The notes below the pieces were generated by a model. That model did no database searches. It saw only the letters and a list, made by a program, of their open reading frames with translations, and was not told where the DNA came from. Made by a program: the position numbers and the translations under genes. Shown here piece by piece: positions 53,851 to 62,294 of a DNA stretch of 64,000 nt; position 1 is the stretch's first letter; each line of letters starts with the position of its first letter. This DNA comes from Rubrivirga sp. SAORIC476 (GTDB lineage: Bacteria > Bacteroidota > Rhodothermia > Rhodothermales > Rubricoccaceae), in contig NZ_MVOI01000004.1 of assembly GCF_002283555.1 (NCBI RefSeq), forward strand, positions 62,001 through 126,000, written 5' to 3'.

Positions 53851-54315
53851 TCACATCTCGGCCATCAGCGTCCGCATCGCGCCCACCGCGAGCCCATCCA
53901 CGTGCTCGTTGAGGGGGACGCCTGCATGACCCTTGACCTTCACCCACGTCACCTCGTGGCGCTGGTTCTGCGCGTCGAGGCGCTCCCAGAGGTCGCGGTT
54001 CAGCACTGGCGACTTGTCGGCCTTCCTCCAGCCGCGCTTCTTCCAGCCGTCGATCCAGCGGGCATTGAAGGCGTTGATGACGTAGGCGCTGTCCGAGTGG
54101 AGGCGAACGCGGCAGGGCTCTCGGAGGGCTTCCAGGGCCTCGGCCGCGGCGCGCAGTTCCATCCGGTTGTTGGTGGTCTCCGCCTCGGCGCCCTTGATGT
54201 CGCGGGTGATCTCGTCGGGCGGCGAGCCGTAGATGAGGTGCGCGCCCCAGCCGCCGGGGCCCGGGTTGCCCGAGCATGCGCCGTCGGTATAGATGGTAAC
54301 GTCTTTCAGAGGCAT
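53851..54315 (-). CDS. rnhA: ribonuclease HI
   Basis: 154 residues, as in E. coli RNase HI. It degrades the RNA of RNA-DNA hybrids in the cytoplasm. The catalytic residues are visible: the Asp in [16 protein letters not shown], the Glu in [13 protein letters not shown], the Asp in HSDSAYVI, and a final Asp in [13 protein letters not shown]. The basic loop ([20 protein letters not shown]) is also present. Start 54315 ([12 protein letters not shown]) matches the family. It is divergent from obg. Confidence 0.95.
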   Translation of the reverse strand: MPLKDVTIYTDGACSGNPGPGGWGAHLIYGSPPDEITRDIKGAEAETTNNRMELRAAAEALEALREPCRVRLHSDSAYVINAFNARWIDGWKKRGWRKADKSPVLNRDLWERLDAQNQRHEVTWVKVKGHAGVPLNEHVDGLAVGAMRTLMAEM

Positions 54316-54464
54316 GGGGCCGGGGAGAGAGGGCGTGGGAGGACCACAAGAAGCTAGCAGAGGTCTCGCGGCGCCTTCGCGAGGTTTAGACCTATGCTCA
54401 CGGTGCGTGAGCGTGCGACCGGTCGACCGTCTCATGCCCTCTGCTTCACGCCCCGAGCCCCGAA

Positions 54465-55502
54465 ATGAAATTTGTCGACTACGTCACCGTCACTGTCCGG
54501 AGCGGGAAGGGAGGGGCCGGGAGCGTCCACTTCCGCCGCGAAAAGTTCGAGCCCAACGGCGGGCCGGACGGCGGCGACGGCGGCCAGGGAGGCTCGGTGA
54601 TTCTGGAGGCCGACAGCCACCTCTACACGCTGCTCGACCTCCGCTACAACCGACACCACTTCGCCAAGGCGGGTGAGCCGGGTGGTGGCTCGCACAAATC
54701 CGGAAAGGCGGCCGATGACATCATCCTGCGCGCCCCGCTGGGAACCGTCGTCAAGGACGGGACGACGGGGGAGATTCTCGGCGAGGTCGTCACGCAGGGG
54801 GAGCGGATGGTCCTCGCGCAGGGCGGTCGTGGCGGACAGGGGAATGCTCACTACAAGAGCCCGACCAACCAGGCGCCGCGCTACGCGCAGCCTGGCGAGG
54901 CGGGGGAAGAGCGAGAGATCGTGCTGGAGCTGAAGCTCCTCGCCGATGTCGGGCTGGTCGGCTTCCCGAACGCGGGCAAGAGCACCCTCGTGAGCAGCCT
55001 CAGTGCCGCCAAGCCCAAGATCGCCGACTATCCGTTCACGACGCTGGAGCCCAACCTGGGCATGGTGTCGGTCGGCGACTGGCGCTCGTTCGTGATGGCC
55101 GACATCCCGGGCCTCATCGAGGGGGCCTCGGAAGGTCGGGGGCTCGGCCACCAGTTCCTCAAGCACGTCGAGCGCAACGCCGTGCTCTTGTTCTGCGTCG
55201 CCGCGGACGCCGAGGACCCCGGCGCGCGGTACGCGACGCTGCTGGGGGAGTTGGAGGCATTCAGCCCGCACCTGCTCAGCAAGCCGCGCATGGTGGCGCT
55301 GACCAAGATGGACATCGTCGGGCCGGAACTGGCCGCCGAGTGGGTCGCTCAAGCCCGCGCGGGCTTCCCCGACGACGTGGAGGTGATGCCCGTCTCGGCC
55401 GTCGCCCGTCAGGGCCTGGACCCGCTCAAGGAGCGCCTCTGGACGTTCGTGGAGGCCGAGCGAGAGGCGGCCGAAGCGGACGCCGACGATTTCGAGGTCT
55501 GA
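54465..55502 (+). CDS. obgE: GTPase Obg/CgtA
   Basis: A ribosome-associated GTPase of 345 residues with the two conserved Obg domains. The N-terminal glycine-rich fold runs [20 protein letters not shown], and [11 protein letters not shown] follows. The G domain has GFPNAGKST (G1), [12 protein letters not shown] (G2), [22 protein letters not shown] (G3) and the TKMDI motif (G4). It lacks the long C-terminal OCT extension of some Gram-positive members and ends in an acidic tail. Confidence 0.97.
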   Translation: MKFVDYVTVTVRSGKGGAGSVHFRREKFEPNGGPDGGDGGQGGSVILEADSHLYTLLDLRYNRHHFAKAGEPGGGSHKSGKAADDIILRAPLGTVVKDGTTGEILGEVVTQGERMVLAQGGRGGQGNAHYKSPTNQAPRYAQPGEAGEEREIVLELKLLADVGLVGFPNAGKSTLVSSLSAAKPKIADYPFTTLEPNLGMVSVGDWRSFVMADIPGLIEGASEGRGLGHQFLKHVERNAVLLFCVAADAEDPGARYATLLGELEAFSPHLLSKPRMVALTKMDIVGPELAAEWVAQARAGFPDDVEVMPVSAVARQGLDPLKERLWTFVEAEREAAEADADDFEV

Positions 55503-55516
55503 CCCGACGGCGCCCG

Positions 55517-55539
55517 CCTCGGCGTCGGCTCAGCCGAGG
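55517..55539. terminator. shared hairpin between convergent obg and PNPOx-like genes
   Basis: CCTCGGC at 55517-55523 pairs with GCCGAGG at 55533-55539 across a 9-base loop, between the two convergent stop codons. It could end transcripts from both sides. There is no U tract. Confidence 0.4.
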
Positions 55540-56042
55540 TCGACCTTCTCGTTCTCGCCGAGGTCGGTCGCGGGCTCGCCCGTGATCTTCGACTTCAGGT
55601 AGCCGAGCGCATACACGATCGGGCTCGACGGCGAGTCCCAGTACTCGGCGCGCTCGACCTCGACCTTGATCAATCGCAGGTGCGAGTCGTGGACGCCCTT
55701 CGGAAACCACGCCTCCAGGGCCTCGGACCACATCTCCTCGGCCTTCTGCTTGTCCTTGACGATGAGCGCGGTGCCCGCCATCGTGACGTAGTCCTGGCGC
55801 TTCGGGTGGGAGAAGCTGACGCCGACCTTCCGGTTCCGTTCAATGTGGTCGACCTTCTCGGAGTCGTCGCGAGTGAAAAACCACAGGTCGCCGCCGAAGC
55901 CAACCTCCTGGACGGCCATCGGGCGGCTCCAAGGCTTGCCGTCGGTGTCGACGGTGGTGAGCATGCAGATGCGGATGTCCTCGATCAGTTCGGCCAGCTT
56001 GGCGATGCGCTCCTGGCGCTCGGCGGGGGAGGGGGTAGACAT
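55530..56042 (-). CDS. pyridoxamine 5'-phosphate oxidase-like flavin-binding protein
   Basis: 170 residues of the split-barrel fold. It contains MLTTVDTDGKPWSRPMAVQE near residue 27, then GDLWFFTRDDSEKVDHIERN and VGVSFSHPKRQDYVTMAGTA, matching the general stress protein 26 branch. These proteins bind FMN or FAD and are not true PdxH enzymes. Its ligand is unknown. It is convergent with obg. Confidence 0.88.
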   Translation of the reverse strand: MSTPSPAERQERIAKLAELIEDIRICMLTTVDTDGKPWSRPMAVQEVGFGGDLWFFTRDDSEKVDHIERNRKVGVSFSHPKRQDYVTMAGTALIVKDKQKAEEMWSEALEAWFPKGVHDSHLRLIKVEVERAEYWDSPSSPIVYALGYLKSKITGEPATDLGENEKVDLG

Positions 56043-56133
56043 GGGAGACAGGGGGGTGGAAAGGAAGGGATGAACGGCTTCGGCCTCGCGCCGGTTCGGC
56101 GTACCCTAGGGCCCCGGTCATCCCCTACGATTC

Positions 56134-56973
56134 ATGCCCCGCTCGCTCGCCCTCTTCGTCCTGTGCCTGCTCGTCGGGTGCGCCGGTGCGTCGCCCTCCG
56201 GCGGTGCCGATTCGAGCGCGTCGCGCGCCGTCCGCCTCGTCTGGGCCGGGCTCGACGACGCCGCGGCCCGCTTCGTCGAGCAGGGCGACCGCGGCCCGGC
56301 CCTGGACGCCGTCGAGACCTGCGACGGCCCCTTCGAGACGTGGTTCGCTGACTTCGGCGTCCGCGGGCTCGCCTGCACCGCCGCGCAGGTCGTCCAGCCG
56401 ACGACGTTGCTGGCGCTCGCGCCCACCCAGCCGTTCCAGAGCGGCCCTCACAGGGCGTCCGCGGACGGGCTGGACCTGGACCTCACATCGGATCGAGCGT
56501 TCGGGCACTACGACCCCTCGTTCGTCCGCTGGGCGTGGAGCGCGGCGATCCCCGACGGAACGGCGGAGCAGGCGCTGATCCAGCCCATCTACCGCCGCCA
56601 CGTCGCCCGTCTGGCGCGCATCTACTGGCTGACCCACCAGGACCTCGTCGATGGAGGCTTCCCGGACGCGACGCCCATCGGTCCGCTCAAGGACTACGCC
56701 CGCTTCCTCGACGGCGGCCCCGTGCCCGCGGGCGCCGAGTCGTACGAGAGTGCCGGGTTCAGCGTGTTCGCCTTCACCGACCGTAGCGAGACGCTGCTGT
56801 CCGAGATCGGACTGCCGGTCGGCAACGAGTGGGAGCTGAAGTACGAGGCCAACACGGCGTACGGCTTCTGGCTCCGCCGCCGCGCCGACGGCACGCACGC
56901 CGACTTCCGCGACGGCCTCCGCAGCCTCCTGTCGGCGCTGGACGCCGAGTGGCTGGCCACCCATAGCGGTTGA
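56134..56973 (+). CDS. putative lipoprotein of unknown function
   Basis: 279 residues with a lipobox (LCLLVGCAG). The first mature stretch is Ala/Ser-rich, then an all-alpha, Trp/Tyr-rich region (AFGHYDPSFVRWAWSAAIPD, RRHVARLARIYWLTHQDLV) and a C-terminal GFWLRRRADGTHADFRDGL. No domain was recognised. A hairpin follows within 10 bases of the stop. Confidence 0.68.
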   Translation: MPRSLALFVLCLLVGCAGASPSGGADSSASRAVRLVWAGLDDAAARFVEQGDRGPALDAVETCDGPFETWFADFGVRGLACTAAQVVQPTTLLALAPTQPFQSGPHRASADGLDLDLTSDRAFGHYDPSFVRWAWSAAIPDGTAEQALIQPIYRRHVARLARIYWLTHQDLVDGGFPDATPIGPLKDYARFLDGGPVPAGAESYESAGFSVFAFTDRSETLLSEIGLPVGNEWELKYEANTAYGFWLRRRADGTHADFRDGLRSLLSALDAEWLATHSG

Positions 56974-56979
56974 CCCTCG

Positions 56980-56999
56980 CCACCTCGGCACCGAGGTGG
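56980..56999. repeat. hairpin with motif also found upstream of lpdA (copy 1)
   Basis: CACCTCGGCACCGAGG and its flanks form a 9-bp perfect inverted repeat at 56980-56999, just after the lipoprotein gene. The same 16 bases recur near 58638, on the other side of lpdA. Confidence 0.55.
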
Positions 57000-57011
57000 G
57001 CAGACACGGAA

Positions 57012-57041
57012 CCGCCCCGCTGGCGACGACCAGCGGGGCGG
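57012..57041 (-). terminator. hairpin downstream of lpdA
   Basis: A 12-bp perfect stem, CCGCCCCGCTGG/CCAGCGGGGCGG, with a CGACGA loop. It lies 28 bases after the lpdA stop on the minus strand and is the likely transcript end. Only two T residues follow in that direction. Confidence 0.6.
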
Positions 57042-57068
57042 AGAGCACTGCGGGCCGGAGCACGCAGC

Positions 57069-58511
57069 CTATGCGTTGATCGCCTGGCCGTAGGCGTCGC
57101 GGAAGGCCTCCATGACCGCCTCCGAGAGCGTCGGGTGCGGGTGCATCGCCTCCATGACCTCGTGGGCCGTCGTCTCGAGCGCGCGCGCCGTGACCACCTC
57201 CGCGATCATCTCGGTCGCGTCGTGGCCGATGATGTGGGCGCCCAGGACCTCGCCGTACTTGGCATCCACGACCACCTTCACGAAGCCGGTCTGGTCGCCG
57301 ATGGCCGCCGCCTTGCCGGACGCCGCGAAGGGGAACTTGCCGACGAGCACGTCGAAGCCCGCCTCCTTGGCCTTCGCCTCCGTGTAGCCGACCGACGCGA
57401 TCTGCGGCAGGCAGTACGTGCAGCCGGGCACGTTGAGGTAGTCCACGGCGTGGGGCGCGTGGTCCAGCTTGCCCATCTCGTGGGCGATGTTCTCGACGCA
57501 GACGATGCCCTCGTGGCTCGCCACGTGCGCCAGCCACGGCCCGCCGATCACGTCGCCGATGGCATACAGTCCGTCGACGTTGGTGCGGTACATGCTGTCT
57601 ACCTTGATCGCGCCGCGGTCGTACTCGACGCCGACCTCGTCCAGGCCGAAGCCCTCGACGTTGCCGACCACTCCGACCGCCGAGAGGACCTGCGCCGCCT
57701 GGAGCGTCTCGGTGCCCTTCTTGGTCTCGACCGTCACCACGCAGCCCTCGCCGGACGTGTCGACGTTCGTGACCTGGGCGCCGGTCATGACCTTGACGCC
57801 CATCTTCTTGTAGGCTCGCGCGAGCTCCTTCGAGACGTCCTCGTCCTCGACCGGAACGAGGCGGTCCTGGAGTTCGACGATAGTGACCTCGGTGCCGAGG
57901 TTGTGGTAGACGTAGGCGAACTCGACACCGATGGCCCCGGCGCCGACGACGACCAGCGACTCCGGCTGTTCGGTCTGGAGCATCGCCTGCTTGTAGTCGA
58001 CGATCTTTTTGTCGTCGACCGGGAGCGTCGGGATGGCGCGGGCGCGGGCGCCCGTGGCGATGATGATGGCCTTGGCCTCGATCTCGGTCGCCTCGCCGAC
58101 GGTCTCGCCGTCCATTGTCTCGGAGGGCTCGACGGACACCTTGCCGCCGCCCAGAAGCGTGGCCTTGCCCATGAACACGTCCACCTTGTTCTTCTTCATG
58201 AGGAACTGGACGCCCTTGTTCATCTTGTCCGCCACGCCGCGGGAGCGCTTGACGATGGCCGGAAAGTCGGCCTGGATCGACGCGCCGTCGCCGGAGAAGC
58301 CGTAGTCCGAGATGTGGGCCAGCTGGGAGGCGATCTCCGCGCTCTTGAGCAGTGCCTTGGTCGGGATGCAGCCGATGTTGAGGCACACGCCGCCGAGCTT
58401 GTTCTTCTCGACGATGGCGGTCTTGAGACCGAGCTGGTGGGCGCGGATGGCGGCCTCGTAGCCACCGGGGCCGGAGCCGATCACGAGGATGTCGTAGGGA
58501 GCGTTCGCCAT
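57069..58511 (-). CDS. lpdA: dihydrolipoyl dehydrogenase (E3)
   Basis: Reoxidises dihydrolipoamide in pyruvate and 2-oxoglutarate dehydrogenase complexes, making NADH. 480 residues with FAD motif GSGPGGYEAAI, the redox-active disulfide in GGVCLNIGCIPTKALLKS, the NAD motif VVGAGAIGVEFA, GLYAIGDVIGGPWLAHVAS and the C-terminal HPHPTLSEAV with the catalytic His-Glu. All catalytic residues are present. It stands alone: no E1 or E2 gene lies beside it. Confidence 0.96.
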   Translation of the reverse strand: MANAPYDILVIGSGPGGYEAAIRAHQLGLKTAIVEKNKLGGVCLNIGCIPTKALLKSAEIASQLAHISDYGFSGDGASIQADFPAIVKRSRGVADKMNKGVQFLMKKNKVDVFMGKATLLGGGKVSVEPSETMDGETVGEATEIEAKAIIIATGARARAIPTLPVDDKKIVDYKQAMLQTEQPESLVVVGAGAIGVEFAYVYHNLGTEVTIVELQDRLVPVEDEDVSKELARAYKKMGVKVMTGAQVTNVDTSGEGCVVTVETKKGTETLQAAQVLSAVGVVGNVEGFGLDEVGVEYDRGAIKVDSMYRTNVDGLYAIGDVIGGPWLAHVASHEGIVCVENIAHEMGKLDHAPHAVDYLNVPGCTYCLPQIASVGYTEAKAKEAGFDVLVGKFPFAASGKAAAIGDQTGFVKVVVDAKYGEVLGAHIIGHDATEMIAEVVTARALETTAHEVMEAMHPHPTLSEAVMEAFRDAYGQAINA

Positions 58512-58635
58512 GGTCTGAGGGGGGAGGGAGGCTGAGAATACCCTGCCGAGTGACTCTGGGACCCCGGTGAGGCTTGAAGAGGGGGTGAGTCAGCGGCCCC
58601 GGCCGAGCCGGGGCGGGACGCAGGTGCCCGGTCCC

Positions 58636-58656
58636 CCACCTCGGCACCGAGGCGGA
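58636..58656. repeat. motif copy 2 of the lpdA-flanking hairpin
   Basis: CACCTCGGCACCGAGG recurs here, then diverges (GCGG instead of TGGG). The inner stem still pairs. A GCCCCGGC/GCCGGGGC hairpin lies about 25-40 bases to its left. Confidence 0.5.
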
Positions 58657-58668
58657 CCGAGCGGAAGG

Positions 58669-58974
58669 TCAGCCCGAGACGCTGTCGGCCAGCGACCACT
58701 CGTCCACGACGGCGACGATGATCACGTTGGCGGGCGTCGGGAGTGAACCGACGCGGTCGCCGTCGAGTAGTGTCGCCACCACGGCGCCTTCTTTGGCGAT
58801 CAGGACCGCGTCGCCCACCCCCGCGCTCAGGCCTGGGTCGAGCGCGATGTCCTCGGTCGCGTCCCGTAGACTGCCGTCGAGATCCAGCCGCCGGACGACC
58901 AGGAGACGCTGGCCGGCCAGAGGGGACAGTTTTTGGCTTGCCACGACGGCGCCGGTGACTCGTGCGAGATACAT
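58669..58974 (-). CDS. EutN/CcmL-family pentameric vertex protein (solitary)
   Basis: 101 residues, the length of a bacterial microcompartment vertex protein. It opens MYLARVTGAVVASQKLSPLAGQ, then RLLVVRRLDLDG, where family members carry a VGxVVATxK and L(L/V)xVxxxD pattern. A GVGDAVLIAKEGAVVATL segment matches the conserved GxGDxVL core, and ANVIIVAVVDEW the closing strand. In carboxysomes and metabolosomes such proteins form pentamers that cap the shell corners. No BMC shell hexamer or encapsulated enzyme gene is in the window. Calls of this kind on a lone protein are less secure, but the motif order is convincing. Confidence 0.82.
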   Translation of the reverse strand: MYLARVTGAVVASQKLSPLAGQRLLVVRRLDLDGSLRDATEDIALDPGLSAGVGDAVLIAKEGAVVATLLDGDRVGSLPTPANVIIVAVVDEWSLADSVSG

Positions 58975-59096
58975 CAGGGCGGATAAGACGGAGAACTGAG
59001 AGTTGGAACGGGAGTTTTTATTAGTTTAGGCGCTGCGGTGCCCACCACACACAGCGCCGCACGCTCTACCACACCACTTCTTACCCCCCCACCCGG
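58975..59096. other. AT-rich leader with inverted repeat before the antitoxin-like gene
   Basis: This divergent intergenic segment is markedly AT-rich for this genome (for example TTTTTATTAGTTTAGG near 59015-59030). GGCGCTG at 59029-59035 pairs with CAGCGCC at 59052-59058, which could be an operator for the Phd-like protein or a leader hairpin. Promoter boxes were not fixed with confidence. Confidence 0.45.
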
Positions 59097-59285
59097 ATGT
59101 ACAGCACCCAGGGCATCGAGGCCATCGCCACCGTGACCGAACTCCGCTCCAAAACGTCGGCACTGATCGACCAGGCGAAGGATCTCAACACAGGCATCAT
59201 GATCCAGAAGAACAACGAGCCGGAAGCCGTCCTGCTCTCGTACGACCTGTATCAGAAGATGCACAAGGCCTACCACAAGAAGTAG
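59097..59285 (+). CDS. Phd/YefM-like antitoxin (no toxin gene seen)
   Basis: 62 residues. It starts MYSTQGIEAIATVTELRSKT, the N-terminal DNA-binding part of the Phd/YefM fold, and continues MIQKNNEPEAVLLSYDLYQKM, the typical EAVLLSxxxY motif. The C-terminal toxin-neutralising tail is very short. Antitoxins of this type bind their own promoter and inhibit a toxin such as Doc or YoeB. No toxin frame lies next to it; the next gene is a convergent AAA ATPase. It may be an orphan regulator. Confidence 0.75.
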   Translation: MYSTQGIEAIATVTELRSKTSALIDQAKDLNTGIMIQKNNEPEAVLLSYDLYQKMHKAYHKK

Positions 59286-59291
59286 CGCCCG

Positions 59292-61160
59292 TCATCGCTC
59301 GCCCACCAGTCGTTTGAGCTCACCGACACGCCGGACGGTTGCCTCTCGATCGAGAGAGCGGAACCGTTCGGGGAGCATCGAACGACTGGTGCATTCCATC
59401 ACGGCGACGAGCGTCTGAAGCTCGACCTGAAGCGGATACGAGGGCGGAACGAAGTCCTCCACGACGGCCTGGAGGATCTCGCGGTCGATCGGCTTCGGCC
59501 CGGCGTCGGAAGCCTTTAACTCGCTCGGTGCGAGCGGAACGTCGGGTTCGGCCATTCCATCGCCAGACGCGAGGTCGGCAGCGGACTCGGGGGCGGGTTC
59601 GTCGAGCGCGTGAGTGGCGGCGCGGAATTTTGCCCGCGTGAGCAGCGCCTCCATGTCGGCTCCGGAGTAGGTCCGTTCGCCGTCGAGGAGCGCTTCCGGG
59701 ATCTCGGACATCTCCACCTCCACGCCGGTCTTGCGCATCATCACCTTGATGAGCTCCTCGCGGTCGGAGCGCGTCGAGGGATAGAAGAGGCCCAGGTGCT
59801 CCTCGGCGCGGCCCTGGCGCTTGAGGTCGACCGGCATGAGGTCCGGGCGCGCCGTGACCAGGAACCAGATGATCTTGCCGCGGAACCGGGTGTCGGACAT
59901 GGCCTGCGCGATCTGACCAAACACGCGGCTCGACACGCCTGAATCGCCCGACGCGCTGCGGTCCCCGAGTGCGGCATCCGCCTCGTCGATCATGACAGCG
60001 ACAGGGTTCATGGCCCGGAGCAGCGTGAGGATCTTCTCGAGGTTGCCCTCTGTGACGCCCTGCCACTGGCTGCGGAAGTTCTTGAGCTTGACCATGGGGA
60101 TCCCGATCTCCCCCGCGAAGGTGGTCACCATGAACGTCTTACCGGTGCCGACCGGGCCGGAGACGAGGTAGCCCATCGGCATCACGTCCGGGCGGCCCGC
60201 CTTGATGGCCTCGGCAGCGGCGCGGAGGTGAGCTTTCGCCTCGGCGTGCCCGGCGACCATGTCGAGCGTGTAGTCGGTCTCGACGAACTCCAGCAGGCCA
60301 TAGGCCTCGGCTTCGATGAGCTCCTTCTTCTTCTCGCTCAGCGTCTCAAAGGTGAGCGGGCGCTCGTTTTCGAGGACATCTGCCAGGATGGTCCGGAGCT
60401 GGACATAGCCCAGTCCGGCGGTGTTCTGCGCCAGTGTCAGGTCCCCGACGGAGGAGAGGCGGTCGAACCGGCCCCGGCCATCGCGTTGTGCCGTTAGGAA
60501 CCAGCGGACGAATCCTTCTCGCTCCTCGTGGCCGGGGAAGTCGATCTCCAGCTCTGCGTTGTAGGGGCTCTGGATGAACGCTCGCGAGAGGTCGTTCAGG
60601 TTCTCGGCGATGAGCGCCAGCGTGAAGTCGCTCCGCAGCAGAAGCGGGTCGTGGGCCCACTTCTGGAGCGTCACGAGCGCGGAGCGGTCCTCGGTCGAGT
60701 AGCTCGCCGCCTCCGACATCGGGATGATGGTCTCGGCGTAGTCCACCACGCAGGCGACGCGCTTGCCGTCGGCCAGCCGCAGGCGGAAGTAGTTGTCGAG
60801 GAGCGCGAACACCCGGGCCGGGTCCTTCGGGAGCTTCTTCGCGTACTCGGTGCCGAAGATGGTGTCGTAGCCGCTCAGCGCCCGGTTGAAGTCCTTGCGG
60901 CTCTCCGCGTCCTCGAAGTGGATGCCGTCGGAGCGGTCGTAGAAGACCACCACGTCGCGTCCGGCGAACAGGTCCTCGGCGAGGAACTCGCGGAGCGGGA
61001 CGTAGGCACGCTCCCCGCGGTCGTCGACCGTCGGCACGAGGTCTCGGACGTTGCCGTGCAGGATGAACTGGTTGAGCGTCTTGGTGAAGTAGCGGCGGGC
61101 GAGCTCGCGCGCCCAACGGGGGTAGTGGGCGAGCGGGTCGGCGGCGGGCGTGTCGGGCAT
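59292..61160 (-). CDS. two-module AAA ATPase, Ycf46-like arrangement
   Basis: 622 residues. The N-terminal part (FTKTLNQFILHGNVRDLVP, VVVFYDRSDGIHFED, VVDYAETIIPM) looks like a degenerate AAA module without a P-loop. A middle helical linker precedes the active AAA domain from about residue 320: Walker A GPVGTGKTF, Walker B VMIDEADAAL, a Ser/Gly sensor loop, and VTARPDLMPVDLKRQGRAE with the arginine finger. This degenerate-plus-active layout is shared with Ycf46-type proteins of unknown role. Start 61160 is chosen over a longer frame. It is divergent from terC by 176 bp and convergent with the Phd-like gene. Confidence 0.82.
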   Translation of the reverse strand: MPDTPAADPLAHYPRWARELARRYFTKTLNQFILHGNVRDLVPTVDDRGERAYVPLREFLAEDLFAGRDVVVFYDRSDGIHFEDAESRKDFNRALSGYDTIFGTEYAKKLPKDPARVFALLDNYFRLRLADGKRVACVVDYAETIIPMSEAASYSTEDRSALVTLQKWAHDPLLLRSDFTLALIAENLNDLSRAFIQSPYNAELEIDFPGHEEREGFVRWFLTAQRDGRGRFDRLSSVGDLTLAQNTAGLGYVQLRTILADVLENERPLTFETLSEKKKELIEAEAYGLLEFVETDYTLDMVAGHAEAKAHLRAAAEAIKAGRPDVMPMGYLVSGPVGTGKTFMVTTFAGEIGIPMVKLKNFRSQWQGVTEGNLEKILTLLRAMNPVAVMIDEADAALGDRSASGDSGVSSRVFGQIAQAMSDTRFRGKIIWFLVTARPDLMPVDLKRQGRAEEHLGLFYPSTRSDREELIKVMMRKTGVEVEMSEIPEALLDGERTYSGADMEALLTRAKFRAATHALDEPAPESAADLASGDGMAEPDVPLAPSELKASDAGPKPIDREILQAVVEDFVPPSYPLQVELQTLVAVMECTSRSMLPERFRSLDREATVRRVGELKRLVGER

Positions 61161-61336
61161 CGGGCGGGGAGGGGCGTCCAGGTCGAGGAAGGTACCGAGG
61201 CGGGGGTTCGGGGTTCGGCCCGTCGGAGATGCAGGCACGCGCCGATCTCGGCCGGGCGGATACGAAACACGCTCGCCGCCCTCGCACCGACGGGCACCGG
61301 CGGCTGCTAGATTCGGATTCCCCTCTGCACACGCAC

Positions 61337-62245
61337 ATGTTCGACTGGATCGCCGACCCCAACGCCTGGATCGCGCTCGCGACGCTGACGACGCTGGAGA
61401 TCGTCCTCGGCATCGACAACATCATCTTTATCTCGATCCTGACGGGGCGGCTGCCTGAGCACCAGCAGCCGCGGGGGCGGACCATCGGCCTCGGGCTCGC
61501 GATGGGCATGCGCATCCTGCTGCTGCTCTCCATCTCCTGGGTAATGGGCCTCACGTCGGTCCTCTTCGATGTGGCCGACCTGCTGCCCTTCCTCGCCGAT
61601 CTCCAGCCGCTCGGCGAGACGGCGCGCGAAGTCGGCGGGCATGGCGGCCCGGCGACGCTGGACGGCCCGACGGCCATCACCGGGCGCGACATCATCCTCC
61701 TGCTGGGCGGCATCTTCCTCGTCGGCAAGGCGACGCATGAGATCCACCACAAGCTGGAGGGGGATGGCGAGCACACGGCCGAGAAGCCCAAGGCGGCGTC
61801 GTTCGGCGCCGTGCTGTTCCAGATCGCGCTTCTCGATATCGTGTTCTCGCTCGACTCGGTCATCACGGCCGTCGGCATGGCGGACGACATCGCGGTGATG
61901 ATCATCGCCGTCGTGATCGCGGTCGGGGTGATGATGCTGGGCGCGGGGCCCATTTCGAGCTTCGTCCACCGGCACCCGACAGTCAAGATGCTCGCGCTCG
62001 CGTTCCTGATCCTGATCGGCGTCACGCTCGTCGCCGAGGGGCTGAACCAGCACATCTCCAAGGGCTACATCTACACCGCGATGGCGTTCGCGCTGATCGT
62101 GGAGTTCCTCAACATCCGGTCGAAGCGGGGCAACGCGACGCCGTCGGTCGAACTCATCGAGCCGTACGCGACACCCGGGGCCACCGGCGTTCCGAGCATC
62201 GACCAGGTCGAGCGTCCCGCGGCGCTCATTCGCCCCCAGGTGTGA
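61337..62245 (+). CDS. TerC-family membrane protein
   Basis: 302 residues with about seven membrane helices. It begins FDWIADPNAWIALATLTTLEIVLGIDNIIFI, the conserved LGIDN motif near residue 25, and has a second DIVFSLDSVITAVGM motif near residue 180. These aspartate-bearing helices are thought to bind metal ions. TerC proteins handle manganese export or tellurite resistance, and co-occur with metal-loading of secreted enzymes. No tellurium gene set is nearby. Confidence 0.9.
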   Translation: MFDWIADPNAWIALATLTTLEIVLGIDNIIFISILTGRLPEHQQPRGRTIGLGLAMGMRILLLLSISWVMGLTSVLFDVADLLPFLADLQPLGETAREVGGHGGPATLDGPTAITGRDIILLLGGIFLVGKATHEIHHKLEGDGEHTAEKPKAASFGAVLFQIALLDIVFSLDSVITAVGMADDIAVMIIAVVIAVGVMMLGAGPISSFVHRHPTVKMLALAFLILIGVTLVAEGLNQHISKGYIYTAMAFALIVEFLNIRSKRGNATPSVELIEPYATPGATGVPSIDQVERPAALIRPQV

Positions 62246-62294
62246 CTTCAGATCTTCCCCGAGCGGCTTGATGGACACATCCTCCGCCCCCCGC

